Positions 34,468 through 44,980 of a stretch of DNA of 64,000 nt are shown here, one piece after another. The notes beneath the pieces are model-generated. The model saw only the letters and a list, made by a program, of their open reading frames with translations, had not been told where the DNA came from and searched no databases. This stretch comes from Microbulbifer bruguierae (GTDB lineage Bacteria > Pseudomonadota > Gammaproteobacteria > Pseudomonadales > Cellvibrionaceae): assembly GCF_029869925.1 (NCBI RefSeq), contig NZ_CP118605.1, positions 4,306,001-4,370,000 on the forward strand, given 5' to 3'. How positions within the stretch are numbered: the stretch's first letter is position 1; the number at the start of each line of letters is the position of its first letter. A program made the position numbers and the translations under genes.

Positions 34468-37227
34468 TTATGGCTGCGGCGGCAGGGTTGCCTGGTGGGC
34501 ATCTAGCTCCTGGCAGATGGACTGTTCCAGGATTTCGATAAGAGCCATATCCGTCAGCGGTTCGCTGTTGGCATCGGTAATATGAAAAATATCCTCCACC
34601 CGCTCTCCCAGGGTGGAGATCTTGGCATTGTGCAGGCGCAGGTCGTGGCTGATGAAAATACGCGCGATACGCGCCAGCAGACCAGGGCGGTCGGCACTGG
34701 TAATTTCAAGAGTGCTGTAACTGTCGCCGGGTTCGGTGGAAATGTGGGCCTGGCTTGGCAGGTGGAACATTTTCAGGCGACGCGGAGTGCGACGCTTGAT
34801 CACTTTGGAGTAATCCTCCACCAGTTTCAGCTCCTTTTGCAGGGTGTTGCGGATCTGCTCCAGGCGCTGCGGTTCGTCCAGCAGCGGCTGGCCGGATTCG
34901 TCCAAGACATAAAAGGTATCCAAGGTGTAACCGCCGGCGGAACTGTACAGGCGTGCGTCGTGGATATTCAGGTTCAGCATGTCGAGGCCGGTCACTACCG
35001 CCGCGAAGACGTTCGGCCTGTCCGGGGTGTACACGAATACCTCGGTGGCGCCATCGTGTTCACCGGGGCCCGAATTGCGGGTTAGCACCAGGGTATCGCT
35101 GTCGGCATTACGTGCCGGGTCTTTCTGCAGCTGGTAGATGGCGGCGGTATGCCAGGCAATATTGTCGGCGCTCTCGCGCACGAAATAGTCTTCCCCCATT
35201 TCTGACCAGATGTCTTCCACCGCGTTGCTAGGCAGTCCGATGGCGCGAAGCATGTTGCGTGCCTGAGCCTGGGTTTCCTCGTAGATTTCGTCGCGGTCGA
35301 TGGGGTTTTCCAGCCCGCGGCGCAGGGCGCGCTGGGTGTACTGGTAGAGCTGGCGCATCAGGCTGGCACGCCAGCTGTTCCACAGGTCCGGGTTGGTGGC
35401 ATTGATGTCGGCAACGGTGAGCGCGTAGAGGTAATCCAGGTGCTCGCGGTCACCCACTTCGGCGGCAAAGGCGTGGACCACTTCCGGGTCAGAAATATCC
35501 TGTTTCTGCGACACCGCGCTCATCAGCAGGTGCTTTTCTACCAGCCAGCACACCAGGCGGCGGTCGCGGGCAGAGAGGCCATGGCGGCGGCAGAAGGCAT
35601 CTGCGTCCATCACGCCGAGTTTGGAATGGTCGCCACCGCGACCTTTGGCGATATCGTGGTACAGGCCGGCGATGTAGAGCAGCTCCGGCTTGCGCATGCG
35701 CGACAGCACTTCCGCCGCGAGGGGGAACTTCTCCCAGGCGTCTTCGTCGAGGAAGCTGCGCATATTGCGCACCACCTGCAGGGTGTGGGCATCCACGGTA
35801 TAGATGTGGAACAGGTCGTGTTGCATCTGTCCGGTCACGCGGCCGAACTCAGGCAGGTAGCGACCGAGTACACCATAGCGGGTCATGCGCGTGAGTTGGG
35901 TGGAGAGCCCCTTGGGGCTGCGCAGCAGCTGCATGAACAACCGCGTATTGGCGGGGTCTGCGCGGAACTGGTCGTCGATCAGGTGGCGATGCTCACGGAT
36001 CAGGCGGATGGTGGATGCTCGCACACCCTGGATTTCCGGGTGATTGGACATCAGCACAAAGATCTCCAGCAGCGCTGGCGGGTGCTCGATGAAGGTGCGG
36101 GTTACCGCCACTTCAATGGTGTTACCGCGTAGCTGGAAGCGCTCGTTGATCGGAGTTACCGGGAGGTGCTTGCCCCGTTGCAGAATCACCTCGTCGAGGA
36201 ATTGCAGCAGCACATCATTCAGCTCCCGCAGGGCCATAACGATGCGGTAGTAATTGTGCATGAACTGTTCGACGGCGAGATTGGACTCATTGTCCCGATA
36301 GCCGAACTCCCGGGCCAGCTCGCGCTGGTAATCGAACAGCAGGCGCTCCTCCGGCCGACCGGCCAGCAAATGCAGTCCGTAGCGCACCCGCCACAGGAAA
36401 TCTTCCCCGGACTGCAGGATGGCGAACTCTTCCTCGGTAAAGAAACCTTTGCCCTGCAGCTGTTTAAGGGTGCGAACCTGGAAGTAGCGCTTCGCTACCC
36501 AGTTGATGGTCTGGATGTCTCGCAAGCCGCCGGGGGCGTTCTTGATGTTGGGTTCCAGGTTGTACTCGGCACCCTGTTGCTTGCTGTGGCGTTGCTGCTG
36601 CTCGGCGTATTTGGCGCTGAAGAACTCGTCCGCGGGCCAGATGCGGTCTGGCGTCATGCGCTCGGTCAGGGTTTCGCACAGTGCCGGGTTGCCCACTACC
36701 GTGCGGCATTCCAGCAGGTTGGTGGCGATAGTGATGTCTTCCGCGGCCATTTCCAGGCAGTGTTCGATCGTGCGAACCGAGTGGCCGATATCCAGTTTCA
36801 GGTCCCAGAGGAAGGCGACCAGGCGCTCGATATTGTCGATGGTGGCGTCGTCTGGTTTGTCCGAAGTGAGGACAAGCAGGTCAATATCGGATTTGGGGTG
36901 TAGCTCGCCGCGCCCGTAGCCGCCTACCGCCAGCAGGCTGATATTGTCGGGCCACTGGAACTGGTACCAGGCGTAGTGCAACAGGCAGTCCACAAACAGG
37001 GCGCGCTCGTAGACGAGGGTGCGCACGTCTTCGCCCTCGCGAAAACGGCGCGCCATATGGGTACTGGCAGCGCCGACCGCATCCCTGAAAATCTCCAGCG
37101 TGGATTTGGCTCCCTCCGCCAGGTCGCGGCGAAAGCGCGACTGGTCGAAGAAAAACAAGGGTTTTTCGAAGTGCGGGATATGCGCCAGTTGCATGGAATT
37201 CATCTGCTTTGATACTGGATTCGACAC
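34468..37227 (-). CDS. glnD: [Protein-PII] uridylyltransferase / uridylyl-removing enzyme
   Basis: The glutamine sensor of nitrogen control, which adds UMP to PII proteins when glutamine is low and removes it when high. It has 919 residues; the GTG at 37227 has GGAGC nearby, and ATGs at 37203 and 37194 are alternatives. The nucleotidyltransferase centre is GGYGRGELHPKSDIDLLVL (about 100-118), followed by the GlnD PII-type helical region. The HD domain has GLYHDIAKGRGGDHSKLG (about 515-532). Two ACT domains for glutamine are at about 710-790 and 820-900. Placement next to map and rpsB is conserved in Pseudomonas and relatives. Confidence 0.97.
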   Translation of the reverse strand: MSNPVSKQMNSMQLAHIPHFEKPLFFFDQSRFRRDLAEGAKSTLEIFRDAVGAASTHMARRFREGEDVRTLVYERALFVDCLLHYAWYQFQWPDNISLLAVGGYGRGELHPKSDIDLLVLTSDKPDDATIDNIERLVAFLWDLKLDIGHSVRTIEHCLEMAAEDITIATNLLECRTVVGNPALCETLTERMTPDRIWPADEFFSAKYAEQQQRHSKQQGAEYNLEPNIKNAPGGLRDIQTINWVAKRYFQVRTLKQLQGKGFFTEEEFAILQSGEDFLWRVRYGLHLLAGRPEERLLFDYQRELAREFGYRDNESNLAVEQFMHNYYRIVMALRELNDVLLQFLDEVILQRGKHLPVTPINERFQLRGNTIEVAVTRTFIEHPPALLEIFVLMSNHPEIQGVRASTIRLIREHRHLIDDQFRADPANTRLFMQLLRSPKGLSTQLTRMTRYGVLGRYLPEFGRVTGQMQHDLFHIYTVDAHTLQVVRNMRSFLDEDAWEKFPLAAEVLSRMRKPELLYIAGLYHDIAKGRGGDHSKLGVMDADAFCRRHGLSARDRRLVCWLVEKHLLMSAVSQKQDISDPEVVHAFAAEVGDREHLDYLYALTVADINATNPDLWNSWRASLMRQLYQYTQRALRRGLENPIDRDEIYEETQAQARNMLRAIGLPSNAVEDIWSEMGEDYFVRESADNIAWHTAAIYQLQKDPARNADSDTLVLTRNSGPGEHDGATEVFVYTPDRPNVFAAVVTGLDMLNLNIHDARLYSSAGGYTLDTFYVLDESGQPLLDEPQRLEQIRNTLQKELKLVEDYSKVIKRRTPRRLKMFHLPSQAHISTEPGDSYSTLEITSADRPGLLARIARIFISHDLRLHNAKISTLGERVEDIFHITDANSEPLTDMALIEILEQSICQELDAHQATLPPQP

Positions 37228-37326
37228 CGGTACTGCTCCGGGCCGGGTGTTCCTTTCCCGGCCTCATGGAGGGGCCGGCTTAACGCGCTTGTCGGGGCGA
37301 TGCCGTCGCCCCGGCAGGGCAGCCGT

Positions 37327-38097
37327 TTAAAACGATTCTTCTTTGCGGGCGGTGAGGATTTCCACGCCGTCGCTGGTAACCGCCATGGTGTGTTCCCACT
37401 GGGCGGACAGGCGGCGGTCTACGGTAACCGCGGTCCACTCGTCCCGCAGCACGCGACTGCCGGGTTTGCCGGCGTTGATCATGGGTTCGATGGTGAAGGT
37501 CATACCTTCTTCCAGCACCTGCCCGGTGCCTGGCCTGCCGTAGTGCAGAACCTGCGGATCCTCGTGGAATACATCGCCGATACCGTGGCCGCAGAAGTCT
37601 TTTACCACCGAGTAGTAATTCTTCTCCGCATGGGTCTGGATCACGTGTCCAATGTCGCCGAGGGTGGTTCCGGGGCGGACAATCTCGATCGCCTTGTACA
37701 GGCACTCCTGGGTCACTTTGACCAGGCGTTCAGCGTGCGCGGCAGGTTTGCCGACGAAGTACATCTTGGAAGTGTCACCGTACCAGCCGTCTTTGATCAC
37801 CGTGACATCGATATTGATGATGTCGCCTTTTTTCAGCACCTTGGCCTCGGAGGGGATGCCGTGACAGATCACCTCGTTGACCGAGGTGCAGATCGATTTT
37901 GGGAAGCCGCGATAACCGAGGCAAGCGGGAATGGCTTGCTGGACGTTGACGATATAGTCGTGACAGCGCCTGTCCAGTTCTTCCGTGGTGACCCCGGGAA
38001 CCACATATTCGCCAATCATTTCCAGTACTTCTGCTGCCAGGCGGCCCGCAATGCGCATTTTGGCAATCTGTTCCGGTGTCTTTACGGCGTTGGTCAT
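37327..38097 (-). CDS. map: Methionine aminopeptidase, type I
   Basis: Removes the initiator Met from new proteins whose second residue is small. The ATG at 38097 has GGAAG five bases ahead; a GTG at 38109 is in frame but less likely. The 256-residue length is that of type Ia enzymes. Metal ligands are visible: Asp in IINIDVTVIKDGWYGDTSKM, His in DFCGHGIGDVFHEDP, Glu in MTFTIEPMIN, and the final Glu in DEWTAVTVDRRLSAQWEHTMAV. It is divergent from rpsB. On the minus strand a TACAAT (38197-38202) could be its -10 box. Confidence 0.96.
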   Translation of the reverse strand: MTNAVKTPEQIAKMRIAGRLAAEVLEMIGEYVVPGVTTEELDRRCHDYIVNVQQAIPACLGYRGFPKSICTSVNEVICHGIPSEAKVLKKGDIINIDVTVIKDGWYGDTSKMYFVGKPAAHAERLVKVTQECLYKAIEIVRPGTTLGDIGHVIQTHAEKNYYSVVKDFCGHGIGDVFHEDPQVLHYGRPGTGQVLEEGMTFTIEPMINAGKPGSRVLRDEWTAVTVDRRLSAQWEHTMAVTSDGVEILTARKEESF

Positions 38098-38347
38098 GAA
38101 TCTTCCCACAGGTTGAAGTTGGTTCGGTTGCGCGAGGTGCTGGAGTGGACGATACCGTCGTCGCTGGCTGCAGTTCCGGCTTGCGCGCGGCGCGGTATTG
38201 TAGCGGAATTACAGGGCTGCGGCATTAAGCTCTCTCTATGGTGGCAATAGAAGTAGCAATGGAGTAGCGCCGCCTGGCGGGGGCTGCGGCAGACTTTTGC
38301 AGAATAGTCCGATGTGTCGGCATTCGGCCGTGTGGCGGTAGTTGCGC

Positions 38348-38376
38348 TTCCGCCATGGCGATATCTGTGGTATAAA
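38348..38376 (+). promoter_or_regulatory. Candidate rpsB-tsf promoter
   Basis: TATAAA (38371-38376) lies 17 bases after a weak -35, TTCCGC (38348-38353). The next bases, GCGCGCCGC, form a GC-rich discriminator, typical of growth-rate and ppGpp-controlled ribosomal promoters. This would give a leader of about 220 bases. Confidence 0.5.
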
Positions 38377-38599
38377 GCGCGCCGCTTTGGGCAGTGCCCG
38401 GAGTGAAACCTAATACGGGGCAGTCACTGCTCTGAACAAACGCCGCACATATACCGACACATTCGCCTGGGTGTCTCTGCAGTCACAGTTTGATTGTGAG
38501 GTGGGGATTGGTGAATGGGGTATATGGAGGATACAACCCAGGAAGTTGTCGAGCCTCTAATCTTTCGCTCGCACTTCTGTTTGAAAACTGAGGTTTACT
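38377..38599 (+). promoter_or_regulatory. Long 5' leader of rpsB
   Basis: About 220 bases between the proposed promoter and the rpsB start carry no gene. Long leaders ahead of rpsB bind ribosomal protein S2 for autoregulation in enteric bacteria, and the same is likely here. I did not verify the fold. The part from 38098 to 38347 holds the map promoter region and nothing else recognised. Confidence 0.4.
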
Positions 38600-39346
38600 A
38601 TGCCGCAAGTCAGCATGCGCGATATGCTGCAGGCTGGTGTCCATTTTGGTCACCAGACTCGCTACTGGAACCCGAAGATGGGTCAATACATCTTTGGCGC
38701 TCGCAACAAAATTCATATCATCAACCTGGAGCACACTGTTCCGGCCTTCAATGAAGCTCTGCAGATCATCAAGGGTATGGCTGCTCAGAAGAAGAAGGTT
38801 ATGTTCGTTGGCACCAAGCGCGCTGCGCAGAAAGCCATTAAAGAGCAGGCGGAACGTGCAGGTCAGCCCTACGTCAGCAACCGCTGGCTGGGTGGTATGC
38901 TCACCAACTACAAAACCATCCGCGCTTCCATCAAGCGTCTGCGTGATCTCGAAGCTCAGTCTCAGGACGGTACTTTCGAGAAGCTGACCAAGAAAGAAGC
39001 CCTGATGCGCACTCGCGCAATGGAGAAGCTGGAGCGCTCCATCGGTGGTATCAAGGAAATGGGTGGTCTGCCGGACGCGCTGTTCGTGATCGACGTTGAA
39101 CACGAGCGTATCGCCATTCAGGAAGCCAACAAGCTGGGTATTCCGGTAATTGGTATTGTTGATACCAACAGCAGCCCGGAAGGCGTTGACTACGTTATTC
39201 CAGGCAACGATGACGCCATCCGCGCAATCAAGCTGTACACCACTGCTGTTGCCGACGCTGTTGTAGCTGGTGCGGCGGTAGCTGGTGGCGCTGTTGCCCA
39301 AAGCGAATACGTTGAGGCCGGCGACGACCAAGCAGCTGCGGAATAA
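38600..39346 (+). CDS. rpsB: 30S ribosomal protein S2
   Basis: A small-subunit protein of 248 residues that binds the back of the 30S between head and body and is needed for S1 docking. The start is [24 protein letters not shown] (first part shown: [20 protein letters not shown]), and the S2 signatures are [16 protein letters not shown] and [20 protein letters not shown] (in part: [20 protein letters not shown]). GAGG lies seven bases ahead of the ATG. Codon use is visibly biased toward highly expressed choices. An attenuator-like hairpin separates it from tsf. Confidence 0.98.
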   Translation: MPQVSMRDMLQAGVHFGHQTRYWNPKMGQYIFGARNKIHIINLEHTVPAFNEALQIIKGMAAQKKKVMFVGTKRAAQKAIKEQAERAGQPYVSNRWLGGMLTNYKTIRASIKRLRDLEAQSQDGTFEKLTKKEALMRTRAMEKLERSIGGIKEMGGLPDALFVIDVEHERIAIQEANKLGIPVIGIVDTNSSPEGVDYVIPGNDDAIRAIKLYTTAVADAVVAGAAVAGGAVAQSEYVEAGDDQAAAE

Positions 39347-39392
39347 GTTGCAGACAACTGGCGGTGTAACAAAACTGAGTTACGCTGCAGGG

Positions 39393-39423
39393 AAAAGGGG
39401 CCTCTTATCCGGCCCCTTTTTTT
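39393..39423 (+). terminator. Terminator/attenuator between rpsB and tsf
   Basis: AAAAGGGGCC (39393-39402), loop TCTTATCC, GGCCCCTTTT (39411-39420), then T to 39423. Its place inside an operon suggests partial termination that sets the S2 to EF-Ts ratio. Confidence 0.8.
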
Positions 39424-39466
39424 CAAATCCATCAAAGAATTTGAATCTGAACCCGAGGATTGAATC

Positions 39467-40330
39467 ATGGCGATTACCGCGTCAATGGTAAAAGAACTGC
39501 GCGAGCGCACCGGTCTGCCGATGATGGAGTGCAAAAAAGCACTGACCGAAGCTGATGGCGATATCGAAAAAGCGATTGAAGATCTGCGCAAGGCATCTGG
39601 CCTGAAAGCTGCCAAGAAAGCTGGCCGCACCGCCGCTGACGGCGTTGTTGCAGCCAAAGTTGCTGAAGATGGCAGCTACGGCGTTCTGGTTGAAGTGAAC
39701 TCTGAAACCGACTTCGTTGCCCGCGATGACAACTTCCTGGCGTTTGTTGGCAAGGTTGTCGACAAAGCATTTGCTGATCGTCAGCAGGATGTTGCCGCAC
39801 TGATGGAAGGTGCGCTGGAAGCAGACCGCGAAGCACTGGTACAGAAAATCGGTGAAAACATCGGCGTGCGTCGCATTCAGGTAGTAGAAGCTCCGGTTGT
39901 TGGCGCTTACGTACACTCCAACAGCCGCATTGCGGTACTGGTTGCCCTGAGCGGCGCCAATGTGGAGACTGCGCGTGACATCGCTATGCACGTGACCGCG
40001 GTAAACCCGCAGGTTGTGAAGCCTGAAGATATGTCTCCGGAAGTGGTCGAGAAGGAGAAGGAGATCATCAAGGCGCAGCCGGATATGGAAGGCAAGCCTG
40101 CTGAAATCGTCGAGAAGATGATGGGTGGCCGTATCAACAAGTTCCTGAAAGAGAACAGCCTGGTTGAACAGCCTTTCGTCAAGAACCCGGACGTGACCGT
40201 CGGCAAGCTGGCCAAAGACGCGGGCGCGGATGTTCTCGGTTTTGTCCGCTTTGAAGTGGGCGAAGGCATCGAGAAGGAAGTGGTGGACTTTGCAGCGGAA
40301 GTGGCTGCTCAGGTAAAAACCAGTTCCTGA
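39467..40330 (+). CDS. tsf: Translation elongation factor Ts
   Basis: The guanine nucleotide exchange factor that recycles EF-Tu from its GDP form. It has 287 residues. The N-terminal UBA-like domain [24 protein letters not shown] is typical (quoted in part: [20 protein letters not shown]). The EF-Tu contact [11 protein letters not shown] (residues about 80-90) is intact. The two core repeats and the coiled-coil region ([12 protein letters not shown]) follow. RBS GAGG is in the GAACCCGAGGATTGAATC stretch before the ATG. A GCCGGCGGC/GCTGCCGGC hairpin without a T-run lies just after the stop. Confidence 0.97.
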   Translation: MAITASMVKELRERTGLPMMECKKALTEADGDIEKAIEDLRKASGLKAAKKAGRTAADGVVAAKVAEDGSYGVLVEVNSETDFVARDDNFLAFVGKVVDKAFADRQQDVAALMEGALEADREALVQKIGENIGVRRIQVVEAPVVGAYVHSNSRIAVLVALSGANVETARDIAMHVTAVNPQVVKPEDMSPEVVEKEKEIIKAQPDMEGKPAEIVEKMMGGRINKFLKENSLVEQPFVKNPDVTVGKLAKDAGADVLGFVRFEVGEGIEKEVVDFAAEVAAQVKTSS

Positions 40331-40631
40331 TGCCTGGACTCGCCGGCGGCGTTGTGCTGCCGGCACTCGCGGGGTGCTCCCGGTGTGTTCATACGAATGC
40401 TGCCGGGGCGCCCCGTTGTAGTATCTGGCCTACGGCAAGTGCTGTTTATAAACTGATCGATTGGGCTGCCCGGGTAGCCGAAACTACCGTTTATAATTCG
40501 GCCGGATCCGCAAAGGTGTAGGTAAAACCATAGGTAAAGCGCCGGATTTGTTGTAATGTTCGGCGGGCGCGAACCGCAAGCGGGTTGCGTCTCAACACAG
40601 AATTTAGCCCATGACAGTTGAGGACCAAGGG
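40331..40631 (+). promoter_or_regulatory. tsf-pyrH intergenic region with candidate promoter
   Basis: No gene is seen. A TATAAT at 40492-40497 preceded by a GGTAG/CTACC hairpin (about 40473-40488) could be the -10 of the pyrH-frr-uppS transcript, though its -35 is poor. A GC-rich hairpin at about 40342-40364 follows tsf. Confidence 0.4.
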
Positions 40632-41369
40632 ATGCCAGGTATTAAAGACCGCAAGTACAAGAGAATCCTGTTAAAGCTCAGCGGAGAAGAGCTGATGGGC
40701 GAGCAGGGGTTTGGAATCAGCCCCAAAGTGCTGGATAAAATGGCACTGGAAATCGGGCAGTTGGTTGGGATTGGTGTACAGGTCGGCCTGGTGGTCGGCG
40801 GTGGCAACCTGTTCCGCGGGGCTGCACTTAATGCCGCAGGCCTGGACCGCGTTACCGGTGACCATATGGGCATGCTGGCGACGGTGATGAACGCATTGGC
40901 CCTGCGTGATGCGCTCGAGCGTTCGAATATTTCTTCCCGGGTCATGTCGTCGATCCAGATGAGCGGTATCGTGGATCATTACGATCGTCGCGCGGCCATC
41001 CGCTATCTTGAACGCGGTGAAGTACTGATCTTCGCTGCGGGTACCGGCAATCCCTTTTTCACCACCGACTCCGCCGCCTGTTTGCGCGGAATTGAGATCG
41101 ATGCGGAACTGGTACTCAAGGCCACAAAGGTTGACGGCGTCTACTCTGCCGATCCGAAATTGGTACCTGATGCCACCCGCTATGACCGCCTCACCTATGA
41201 CGAGGTGCTCGACAAAAAGCTCGGAGTTATGGATTTAACGGCAATCTGCCTCTGCCGCGAACACAATATGCCGGTGCGGGTTTTCCGGATGGACAAGACC
41301 GGAGCGCTGCTGAATATTGTTGTCGGCGGTGAAGAGGGCACACTTATCGAAGAGGATGTGAATCAGTGA
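40632..41369 (+). CDS. pyrH: UMP kinase
   Basis: Phosphorylates UMP to UDP, feeding UTP and CTP supply. The ATG at 40632 has GAGG eight bases upstream; an in-frame ATG at 40611 has no ribosome site. The product is 245 residues, as usual. Amino-acid-kinase motifs: [41 protein letters not shown], and the [20 protein letters not shown] segments that bind nucleotide and GTP effector. Its TGA overlaps the frr GTG by four bases (GTGA), so translation is coupled. Confidence 0.97.
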   Translation: MPGIKDRKYKRILLKLSGEELMGEQGFGISPKVLDKMALEIGQLVGIGVQVGLVVGGGNLFRGAALNAAGLDRVTGDHMGMLATVMNALALRDALERSNISSRVMSSIQMSGIVDHYDRRAAIRYLERGEVLIFAAGTGNPFFTTDSAACLRGIEIDAELVLKATKVDGVYSADPKLVPDATRYDRLTYDEVLDKKLGVMDLTAICLCREHNMPVRVFRMDKTGALLNIVVGGEEGTLIEEDVNQ

Positions 41370-41923
41370 TCAACGACATCAAGAAAGACGCCGAAGGGCG
41401 CATGAGCAAAACCATCGACGCGTTGGGAACCAACTTCAACAAGATTCGCACCGGTCGCGCGCACCCGAGCATTCTCGATGGAATTCAGATTTCCTACTAT
41501 GGTTCAGACACGCCGCTGTCGCAGGTAGCCAATGTCAACGTCGAAGATGCGCGCACCCTGTCGGTCACGCCGTGGGAAAAGAATCTGGTTCCCGACATTG
41601 AAAAGGCAATCATGAAGTCTGATCTCGGTCTGAATCCGAGCACTGCAGGCAGTGTCATTCGTATCCCGATGCCGATGCTGACGGAAGAGACCCGCAAAAA
41701 TTTTATTCGCCAGGCAAAGAGTGAAGCGGAAAACGCCCGTGTTGCCATTCGCAATGTGCGCCGCGATGCACTGGCGGAAGTCAAGGCTTTGGAAAAAGAG
41801 AAGGAAATCTCTGAGGACGATGAGCGTCGTGCAGCGGATGATATTCAGAAGCTGACCGACAAATATATTGCTGAAGTGGAAAAAGCGCTGGCAGCAAAAG
41901 AAAAGGACTTGATGGAAATCTGA
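41366..41923 (+). CDS. frr: Ribosome recycling factor
   Basis: Splits the post-termination ribosome together with EF-G. It has 185 residues and starts at a GTG overlapping pyrH. Hallmarks are the three-helix bundle ([20 protein letters not shown], in which the Arg of the tip is kept), the [18 protein letters not shown] hinge, [21 protein letters not shown], and the long final helices. The stop overlaps the uppS start (TGATG), giving a tight pyrH-frr-uppS run. Confidence 0.97.
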   Translation: MINDIKKDAEGRMSKTIDALGTNFNKIRTGRAHPSILDGIQISYYGSDTPLSQVANVNVEDARTLSVTPWEKNLVPDIEKAIMKSDLGLNPSTAGSVIRIPMPMLTEETRKNFIRQAKSEAENARVAIRNVRRDALAEVKALEKEKEISEDDERRAADDIQKLTDKYIAEVEKALAAKEKDLMEI

Positions 41924-42684
41924 TGTCTGTAAGCGGTACTGGTGTGGCAGTGCACGAGCTGGCGGGACCGCGACACGTCGCCATTATCATGGATGGCAAC
42001 GGCCGCTGGGCTGCGCGCAAAGGGCTGTCGCCATCTGCCGGGCACAAAGCTGGTGTTGAGCGGATCCGCGATTTGATCGAGGCCTGCAAAGACCGCGAAA
42101 TCGAAGTGCTCACGCTATTCGCATTTTCCAGTGAAAATTGGCAGCGACCGCCTAAAGAGGTGGAGTTGTTGATGAGTCTGTTCCACTCCTATTTGCGCCG
42201 CGAGGCGCGGCGTATGCAGGAGCAGGGGATTCGACTGCGTGTGATCGGCCGTCGCGACCGCTTTTCTGCACGTTTGCAGCGTGCAATTGCAGACGCAGAG
42301 GACCTCACGGTTGGCGGTACCACGGGTACACTGGTGATCGCTGCGGATTACGGTGGCCAGTGGGATATCGCGCAGGCAGCACGCTCCCTGGCGGAAGAGG
42401 TGGCCAGCGGTGCACGCGCGCCGGAGTCCATTGACGATGCCGCCCTGGGTGAGCGAGTACAGCTGGCGGATCTGCCGGCAGTGGATCTTGTGATCCGCTC
42501 CAGCGGCGAGCAACGCATCAGTAATTTTTTGCTGTGGCAGGCCGCTTATAGTGAATTTTACTTTACCGAAACGCTGTGGCCGGATTTCGGGGTTGCTGAG
42601 CTGGATGCGGCTCTGACAGCTTTTCGGCAGCGGGATCGCCGTTATGGCGGGCGCAGTGAAGATGGGGTTGAGGCGCAGGCGTGA
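41923..42684 (+). CDS. uppS: Undecaprenyl diphosphate synthase (cis-prenyltransferase)
   Basis: Builds the C55 lipid carrier for peptidoglycan and O-antigen from farnesyl diphosphate and isopentenyl diphosphate. It has 253 residues. Motifs: HVAIIMDGNGRWAARKGLSP (catalytic Asp and the diphosphate-binding RW), GHKAGVERI, LTLFAFSSENWQRP, and DLVIRSSGEQRISNFLLWQ with the final ETLWPDF. The DGNGRW and SGEQRISNFLLWQ stretches fix the family. It couples translationally with frr, and cdsA follows after 47 bases. Confidence 0.97.
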   Translation: MSVSGTGVAVHELAGPRHVAIIMDGNGRWAARKGLSPSAGHKAGVERIRDLIEACKDREIEVLTLFAFSSENWQRPPKEVELLMSLFHSYLRREARRMQEQGIRLRVIGRRDRFSARLQRAIADAEDLTVGGTTGTLVIAADYGGQWDIAQAARSLAEEVASGARAPESIDDAALGERVQLADLPAVDLVIRSSGEQRISNFLLWQAAYSEFYFTETLWPDFGVAELDAALTAFRQRDRRYGGRSEDGVEAQA

Positions 42685-42731
42685 TCGTCGGCGTTTTCGA
42701 TTACCCGGTTAAATTGATTAAGGGTTGAACG

Positions 42732-43577
42732 GTGCTAAAACAAAGAATAATTACCGCGCTGGTGTTGGTTGCCTTTTTTCTCGGGCTGCTGTTTTTTGTC
42801 CCCATGCAGTGGTTCTCCATGATCGTGGGCGCGATCATTCTTCTCGGTGGCTGGGAATGGGCCAACCTCTCCAATCTCAATCGCGCTCTGCGCTTTGTGT
42901 TTCTTGCCGCCCTGGGTGCCGCGCTCGTCGGCACTGCCCGCTATGTATTTGATTTCGACTTTTCCACCCCGGATATCGATCACGCTCGGCAAATCCTGGC
43001 GGTCGCCTGTGGTTGGTGGGCGCTTGCATTCCTGTGGGTGCAAGGTTATCCGGCCAGTGCAATGTTGTGGGGCAATCGCTGGGCGCGGGGGCTGATCGGG
43101 CTGGTTGTACTTGTGCCCGCATGGTTGTCGGTAGTGATTTTGCGTGGGCAGGAGCATGGCGCCTGGCTTGTGTTGTTTGTGGTGGCCGTCGTTGTCGCTG
43201 CAGATGTAGGTGCTTACTTTGTCGGACGTAAATTTGGCAAGCACAAGCTGGCGCGGGAAGTCAGCCCGGGTAAGTCATGGGAGGGCTTTTTCGGCGGGCT
43301 GGCTGCATGTCTGGTACTTGCTTTGGCGGTCTCTGTGGCATTTCAGTTACCGTTGAAAAACACGGTGCTGTTCTCGTTCGGCGTGCTGGTAACTGCATTG
43401 GCATCGGTTATCGGTGATCTGGTGGAGAGCATGTTCAAACGCCACCGGGGCATCAAGGACAGTAGCCGGATTCTGCCTGGTCACGGCGGCATTCTGGATC
43501 GGCTCGATAGCCTGACTGCTGCGCTGCCGGTCTTTACCATGGCCGCACTGGCCAGCGAGCTGCCCAAATATCTGTGA
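42732..43577 (+). CDS. cdsA: Phosphatidate cytidylyltransferase (CDP-diglyceride synthase)
   Basis: Makes CDP-diacylglycerol, the precursor of all phospholipids, at the inner membrane. It has 281 residues, starts at a GTG (AGGG upstream), and contains about eight membrane helices. The PS01315 family signature is KDSSRILPGHGGILDRLDSL (about 245-264). The preceding DVGAYFVGRKFGKHKLAREVSPGKSWEGFFGG segment (in part: DVGAYFVGRKFGKHKL) binds CTP and metal. The position between uppS and dxr is conserved in Gammaproteobacteria. Confidence 0.96.
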   Translation: MLKQRIITALVLVAFFLGLLFFVPMQWFSMIVGAIILLGGWEWANLSNLNRALRFVFLAALGAALVGTARYVFDFDFSTPDIDHARQILAVACGWWALAFLWVQGYPASAMLWGNRWARGLIGLVVLVPAWLSVVILRGQEHGAWLVLFVVAVVVAADVGAYFVGRKFGKHKLAREVSPGKSWEGFFGGLAACLVLALAVSVAFQLPLKNTVLFSFGVLVTALASVIGDLVESMFKRHRGIKDSSRILPGHGGILDRLDSLTAALPVFTMAALASELPKYL

Positions 43578-43741
43578 CTGGCATCGGTAACAGATATCTG
43601 TGCCAGTAGCAGTCAAACGCTGTAATTATCAGAAACGAGTAGCTTGTTCCCCTTTCATTGCGACCCGAGCGGTAGCTGAGGGTTGTGGCTTGCGGCGATA
43701 GCTGTCGCGGTCCGGACAGGCTACAGAGGTAAACGGTTTCC

Positions 43742-44929
43742 ATGTACTCCTCTCATCCACAATCAGTCTGTGTACTCGGGTCCACCGGCTCCATTGGTGT
43801 TAGCACGCTTGATGTATTGTCGCGGCACCCGCAGCAATACCGGGTATTTGCGCTGACAGCGAGAGAGCGGGTAGAGGCACTGGCGCAGCAGTGTCGTGAA
43901 TTTCGGCCCCACTATGCGGTTGTGCTGGACGAAACTCGAGCGCAGAGTCTGCGGCAGTCCCTGCGGACAGATGGCATTGAAACCGAAGTCTTGAGCGGTA
44001 TCGAAGGGCTCTGCCAGGTGGCCTCCGACGAGCGGGTCTCAGTGGTCATGGCCGCCATTGTCGGTGCTGCCGGTCTCAAGCCGACCTTGGCGGCGGTAAA
44101 GGCGGGCAAGAAAGTGTTGCTGGCCAACAAAGAATCCCTGGTAATGGCCGGCCCCCTGTTTATGGATGCGCTGGCGCGCAGCGGCGCGCAAATGCTACCT
44201 ATCGACAGTGAGCACAACGCCATTTTCCAGTGTCTGCCCTATCCCTGTGATAGCCTCGATGAAGCGGGAGTGGAGCGGATTCTGCTGACCGGTTCCGGCG
44301 GGCCATTCCGCACTACCGATCCGGCGGCGCTGGAGCGGGTGACTCCGGAAGAGGCTTGCAATCATCCCAACTGGTCCATGGGGCGCAAGATTTCCGTGGA
44401 TTCTGCCACCATGATGAACAAGGGGTTGGAGTTTATCGAAGCCTGTTATCTGTTTCGCGCAGCGCCAGCGGATATTCAGGTGGTGGTCCACCCGCAAAGT
44501 ATCGTGCACTCCATGGTCCAGTATCGAGACGGCTCGCTGCTGGCACAGATGGGCAATCCGGACATGCGCACGCCCATTGCCCATGCACTGGCGTTCCCTC
44601 AGCGTATCGACAGCGGTGTCGCCGCGCTGGATCTGATCGCCCAGGGACGCCTGGATTTCGAGGCGCCGGACGAGGTTCGCTTTCCCTGCTTGCGCCTGGC
44701 GCGGGAAGCGATGGAGGCAGGCGGCAGTGCGCCGACTACCCTGAATGCGGCGAATGAAGTGGCGGTGCAGGCGTTTCTGGATGGGGCGCTACCCTTTACC
44801 GGGATTGCCCGGGTGATAGAAAAGGTCATGAAATCCACGGCAGTGGTTGAACTGACAGACCTGGACGCAGTCGAAAAGGCTGATCAAAAGGCGCGTGAAC
44901 TGGCAGTGGAAATGCTGGCGGCGCTCTAG
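43742..44929 (+). CDS. dxr: 1-deoxy-D-xylulose 5-phosphate reductoisomerase
   Basis: Converts DXP to 2-C-methyl-D-erythritol 4-phosphate, the committed step of the MEP isoprenoid pathway; target of fosmidomycin. It has 395 residues. The NADPH motif is [15 protein letters not shown] (about 12-26). The metal and substrate residues lie in [27 protein letters not shown] (the conserved Asp and Glu), and [24 protein letters not shown] (in part: [20 protein letters not shown]). The substrate made here feeds UppS upstream. Confidence 0.97.
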   Translation: MYSSHPQSVCVLGSTGSIGVSTLDVLSRHPQQYRVFALTARERVEALAQQCREFRPHYAVVLDETRAQSLRQSLRTDGIETEVLSGIEGLCQVASDERVSVVMAAIVGAAGLKPTLAAVKAGKKVLLANKESLVMAGPLFMDALARSGAQMLPIDSEHNAIFQCLPYPCDSLDEAGVERILLTGSGGPFRTTDPAALERVTPEEACNHPNWSMGRKISVDSATMMNKGLEFIEACYLFRAAPADIQVVVHPQSIVHSMVQYRDGSLLAQMGNPDMRTPIAHALAFPQRIDSGVAALDLIAQGRLDFEAPDEVRFPCLRLAREAMEAGGSAPTTLNAANEVAVQAFLDGALPFTGIARVIEKVMKSTAVVELTDLDAVEKADQKARELAVEMLAAL

Positions 44930-44980
44930 GCGCCGGTACAGGCTCACCGCTTATCAATGAGATCAAAGTAAACTGACTTC

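Noticed and set aside
38098..38599. tRNA or small RNA gene in the map-rpsB gap
   Set aside because: No cloverleaf found; the interval is better explained as promoter plus leader.
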